NCBI GenBank assembly: GCA_028820845.1
Contig: JAPPII010000019.1
Location: 1 to 38,401 of the forward strand
DNA: 38,401 nt
Source: Candidatus Poribacteria bacterium
Lineage (GTDB): Bacteria > Poribacteria > WGA-4E > WGA-3G
Direction of reading: 5' to 3'
Shown: positions 33,568 through 38,401 of the stretch, piece after piece
Numbering within the stretch: position 1 is the stretch's first letter
Layout of the letters: every line of letters starts with the position of its first letter
Position numbers and translations under genes: made by a program
Notes under the pieces: generated by a model
Databases searched by the model: none
Told to the model about the DNA's origin: nothing
The model's input: only the letters and a program-made list of their open reading frames with translations

Positions 33568-33640
33568 GGGGGTGTAGCTCAGCTGGGAGAGCAACTGCTT
33601 TGCACGCAGTAGGTCAGCGGTTCAACTCCGCTCATCTCCA
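33568..33640 (+). tRNA. tRNA-Ala (anticodon UGC)
   Basis: A complete 73-nt cloverleaf. The acceptor GGGGGTG / CATCTCC includes the G3-U70 pair that identifies alanine tRNAs. The D arm is TAGCTCAGCTGGGAGAGC, the anticodon TGC lies at 33601-33603, and the T arm has GGTTCAACTCC. The discriminator is A; CCA is not encoded. It precedes 23S as in ordinary 16S-23S spacers, although no 16S lies upstream. Confidence 0.95.
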
Positions 33641-33660
33641 TCGCCTAATAAAATAGGCGT

Positions 33661-33674
33661 TGTTCTTTGACAAT
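33661..33674 (+). promoter_or_regulatory. boxA-like antitermination signal
   Basis: TGTTCTTTGACAAT closely matches the boxA element bound by NusB/NusE in pre-rRNA leaders and stands 43 nt before 23S. Confidence 0.6.
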
Positions 33675-33710
33675 TGCATAGTAATAATGAAGGGTAAATC
33701 GGTAGAATAA
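33666..33710 (+). other. 5' arm of 23S processing stem
   Basis: TTTGACAATTGCA (33666-33678) pairs exactly with TGCAATTGTCAAA (36718-36730), and ATCGGTAGAATAA (33698-33710) pairs with 36694-36709 around a two-base bulge. This is the long helix expected for RNase III excision of pre-23S. Confidence 0.75.
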
Positions 33711-33716
33711 TATCAC

Positions 33717-36690
<2,974 letters not shown>

Positions 36691-36782
36691 TCCTTATTCT
36701 TCTACCGATATTCTTCCTGCAATTGTCAAATATTCTTGTACCCGCTCAGCAATACCAAAACGCTGGGCTGGACGAAAAATTT

Positions 36783-36899
36783 TCCGGTGGCTATAGCGAA
36801 GGGGTTCCACCCGTACCCATCCCGAACACGGTAGTTAAGCCCTTCAGCGCTGATGATACTTCGGGGGCAACCCCGTGGGAAAGTAGGTCGTCGCCGGGA
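36783..36899 (+). rRNA. rrf: 5S ribosomal RNA, copy 1
   Basis: A 117-nt 5S gene with terminal stem TCCGGTGGC / TCGCCGGGA and the conserved CCCGAACACGG loop, downstream of 23S by about 92 nt. A run of seven T follows directly (36900-36906), which may allow partial termination. Confidence 0.92.
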
Positions 36900-37142
36900 T
36901 TTTTTTATTAAAGGGCAAATTTAGATTTTATTTCCAAAAATTAAATCAGAGAATAAGAGAGGAGAATTTACGAAAATACAAAACTCGATTATCGCTAACC
37001 TCAAGTTACAACCATGAGCATTCCGGTGGTACAACACATCATTATGGCACTTCTACGAACACTATTACTTATCGTAGTTGTCCGTAACTTTCAAAGTGTA
37101 AATGTGGTTTCGTAATTCACCATAAATCATGAGGGTTTGGTT

Positions 37143-37826
37143 ATGCTAACTTATAGGGTCTTGTTTATCACAGCGATTATTTTGGTTTGTATCAGCACAG
37201 CGTTTTGGGGCTACTTGGAATATGATCGACATCAATTCCAGAAGAGCCTTCCTATTTTTCAGTCCGAATCCCAAACATCGAAAAATGAAAAAAGGCAAGC
37301 AACAGCAGTGCCGGAAGCAGCCGAAATGCCCGACCTTGAGAAAGAACCTGACCGTTTTACTGAGCAGGATGATACTGCTTTGAACGAGGCAAGTCCGCCA
37401 GAGATGGAAAAACAGGACGAGGCGAGTGAGAGTCTACTTATGGAAGATGCACAAGTGCCCGACTGGGCTCTAGAGACATCAGCCTCAGAAGTTTCAGAAC
37501 AACACCTATGGCAGGATCCAAACACGAGTCCTATCAACGCTAATGAACTCTCGCCAGCAGAGTACGAAGTCTACTACCGAGACCAACTTCGCAAGGAATA
37601 TGGAGACCTTCCAGAGATAGATGTTTATGTGAAACTTCATCGACACATCGTCGCCGAGAGGAAACCTCGCACCTTGGATGAGCAAATACGGTTTGATGAA
37701 TTATCAGCCTTTTTCTATCCAAGTGTTGAGAATGAATTGGGAGTACAGGAACTTAAGGCCCTACGTGATCAAGTCGGAGGGGATGTGATTTTTAGAGATG
37801 CAGAAGACATATCCATAGAAGAATAG
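37143..37826 (+). CDS. Membrane-anchored hypothetical protein between 5S copies
   Basis: 227 residues, unrecognised. It has one N-terminal hydrophobic segment (VLFITAIILVCISTAFWGYL), a long acidic Glu/Asp/Ser/Pro-rich linker (~50-125), and a helical C-terminal domain with YEVYYRDQLRKEYGDLPEID and DEQIRFDELSAFFYPS. An in-frame TTG at 37137 is less likely than ATG 37143, which follows GAGGG. It has the same general layout (anchor, low-complexity linker, helical domain) as the protein at 862-2013, without clear sequence identity. It lies between two 5S genes, so rRNA-operon readthrough may transcribe it. Confidence 0.7.
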   Translation: MLTYRVLFITAIILVCISTAFWGYLEYDRHQFQKSLPIFQSESQTSKNEKRQATAVPEAAEMPDLEKEPDRFTEQDDTALNEASPPEMEKQDEASESLLMEDAQVPDWALETSASEVSEQHLWQDPNTSPINANELSPAEYEVYYRDQLRKEYGDLPEIDVYVKLHRHIVAERKPRTLDEQIRFDELSAFFYPSVENELGVQELKALRDQVGGDVIFRDAEDISIEE

Positions 37827-37842
37827 AGATGTCGTTGGTATT

Positions 37843-37959
37843 TCCGGTGGCTATAGCGAAGGGGTTCCACCCGTACCCATCCCGAACACGGTAGTTAAGC
37901 CCTTCAGCGCTGATGATACTTCGGGGGCGACCCCGTGGGAAAGTAGGTCGTCGCCGGGA
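37843..37959 (+). rRNA. rrf: 5S ribosomal RNA, copy 2
   Basis: Nearly identical to the first copy; the only difference I find over 117 nt is A at 36869 versus G at 37929. It lies 943 nt downstream of copy 1 and just upstream of a strong terminator. Confidence 0.9.
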
Positions 37960-37970
37960 ATCCTATCAAA

Positions 37971-37996
37971 AGGCAGGTTCATCACCTGCCTTTTTT
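37971..37996 (+). terminator. Intrinsic terminator after second 5S
   Basis: Perfect stem AGGCAGGT / ACCTGCCT with a five-base loop followed by a T-run (37991-37996). Confidence 0.9.
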
Positions 37997-38076
37997 GTGA
38001 TCCGCTTCTCCTTGACTCGGCACCGCACTTTGTGCTACAATTCCTTAACTCGAAAATAAGAAGTTTATAAGGTCCT

Positions 38077-38358
38077 ATGAAATTCCTATTCACATTTACT
38101 TTGCTATTGGGTCTCGCGACGCTTGCCTACGCCGCCAAACCCCCAGAAAATATCCTCAAAAACGGAGATTTCGACCTCAACCTTGAGGGATGGCACCATT
38201 GGACACATGCCGAGGCCACCGCACTCTTCCAAACTGAAGGCAAAAAAGCGGAACCCATCGTCGGGAAAAAAGCCGTTTATATCAAGATTAGTAAGGCGGG
38301 CGAGTTATGGCACATCCAATTCTATCAGCAACCCTTTACGTTGGAAAAGGGTGTGTAA
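38077..38358 (+). pseudogene. Truncated secreted CBM-like protein fragment
   Basis: 93 residues: a signal peptide (FLFTFTLLLGLATLAYA), then a start resembling CBM4/9-type carbohydrate-binding modules (ENILKNGDFDLNLEGWHHW). The module normally spans about 130-150 residues, but the frame stops after QPFTLEKGV, where a KGKTY-type strand is expected. It is either a gene broken by a downstream repeat or a short real product. Translation start has no clear ribosome site apart from AAGGTCCT. Confidence 0.55.
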
Positions 38359-38401
38359 ATATTTTGTCATCAGGTATTGAGTGATATATGTGTTGAAAGT
38401 A

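Overview
The window is bacterial, mid-GC, and most likely from an uncultured Gram-negative lineage such as Candidatus Poribacteria or a planctomycete-like relative. The main evidence is a complete UBact-type (Pup-like) proteasome operon. It is supported by a Tat-exported DUF1501 protein, a very large secreted protein with two haem-c motifs and PPC-like domains, TolB/WD40 propellers, a Uma2-family gene, and many dispersed hairpin repeats. The phylum call is inference from gene content.

Layout. 331-579: a small Cys-rich secreted peptide. 862-5961: a + strand envelope gene chain made of three unrecognised membrane-anchored proteins, a GT-C glycosyltransferase, and an LPG-synthase-TM/UPF0104 protein. 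The last is split into two frames exactly at an in-frame A_AAA_AAA heptamer. 6092-7867 (-): a long-chain acyl-CoA synthetase. 8026-16814: a ruined type I restriction-modification locus. hsdM has an internal deletion and frameshift, no hsdS is visible, and hsdR is cut short and joined out of frame to the tail of a YgjP/DUF45 metallopeptidase gene. Between hsdM and hsdR lies a visibly AT-richer insert with a near-consensus promoter, a 1465-residue TPR / GreA-B C-terminal-like / PIN-like protein, and a DUF5615 PIN-like protein 2 nt downstream, which together look like a conflict or defence module.

17344-25147: the proteasome operon in the order mpa/ARC - dop - ubact - prcB - prcA - Uma2-like gene - pafA. 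PafA would attach UBact (C-terminus ...RTGE) to targets, Dop would remove it, the Mpa ring would unfold tagged proteins, and the PrcA/PrcB barrel would degrade them. The Uma2-like gene between prcA and pafA is an unexpected member. 25305-32888: exported and envelope proteins, namely DUF1501, secreted WD40, a tail-anchored coiled coil, a small hypothetical, a 1028-residue di-CxxCH protein, and (-) a TolB-like propeller.

33187-37996: an rRNA operon without 16S. Five tandem sigma70-type promoters precede a tRNA-like element and tRNA-Ala(UGC), followed by boxA, 23S, and 5S. A membrane-anchored protein gene and a second 5S copy follow, then a strong intrinsic terminator. The sarcin-ricin loop of the 23S gene carries a two-base compensatory change. 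The window ends in a truncated secreted CBM-like fragment.

Several families of small hairpin or direct repeats occur between genes, especially around the proteasome cluster. No CRISPR array, integrase or intact transposase was seen.
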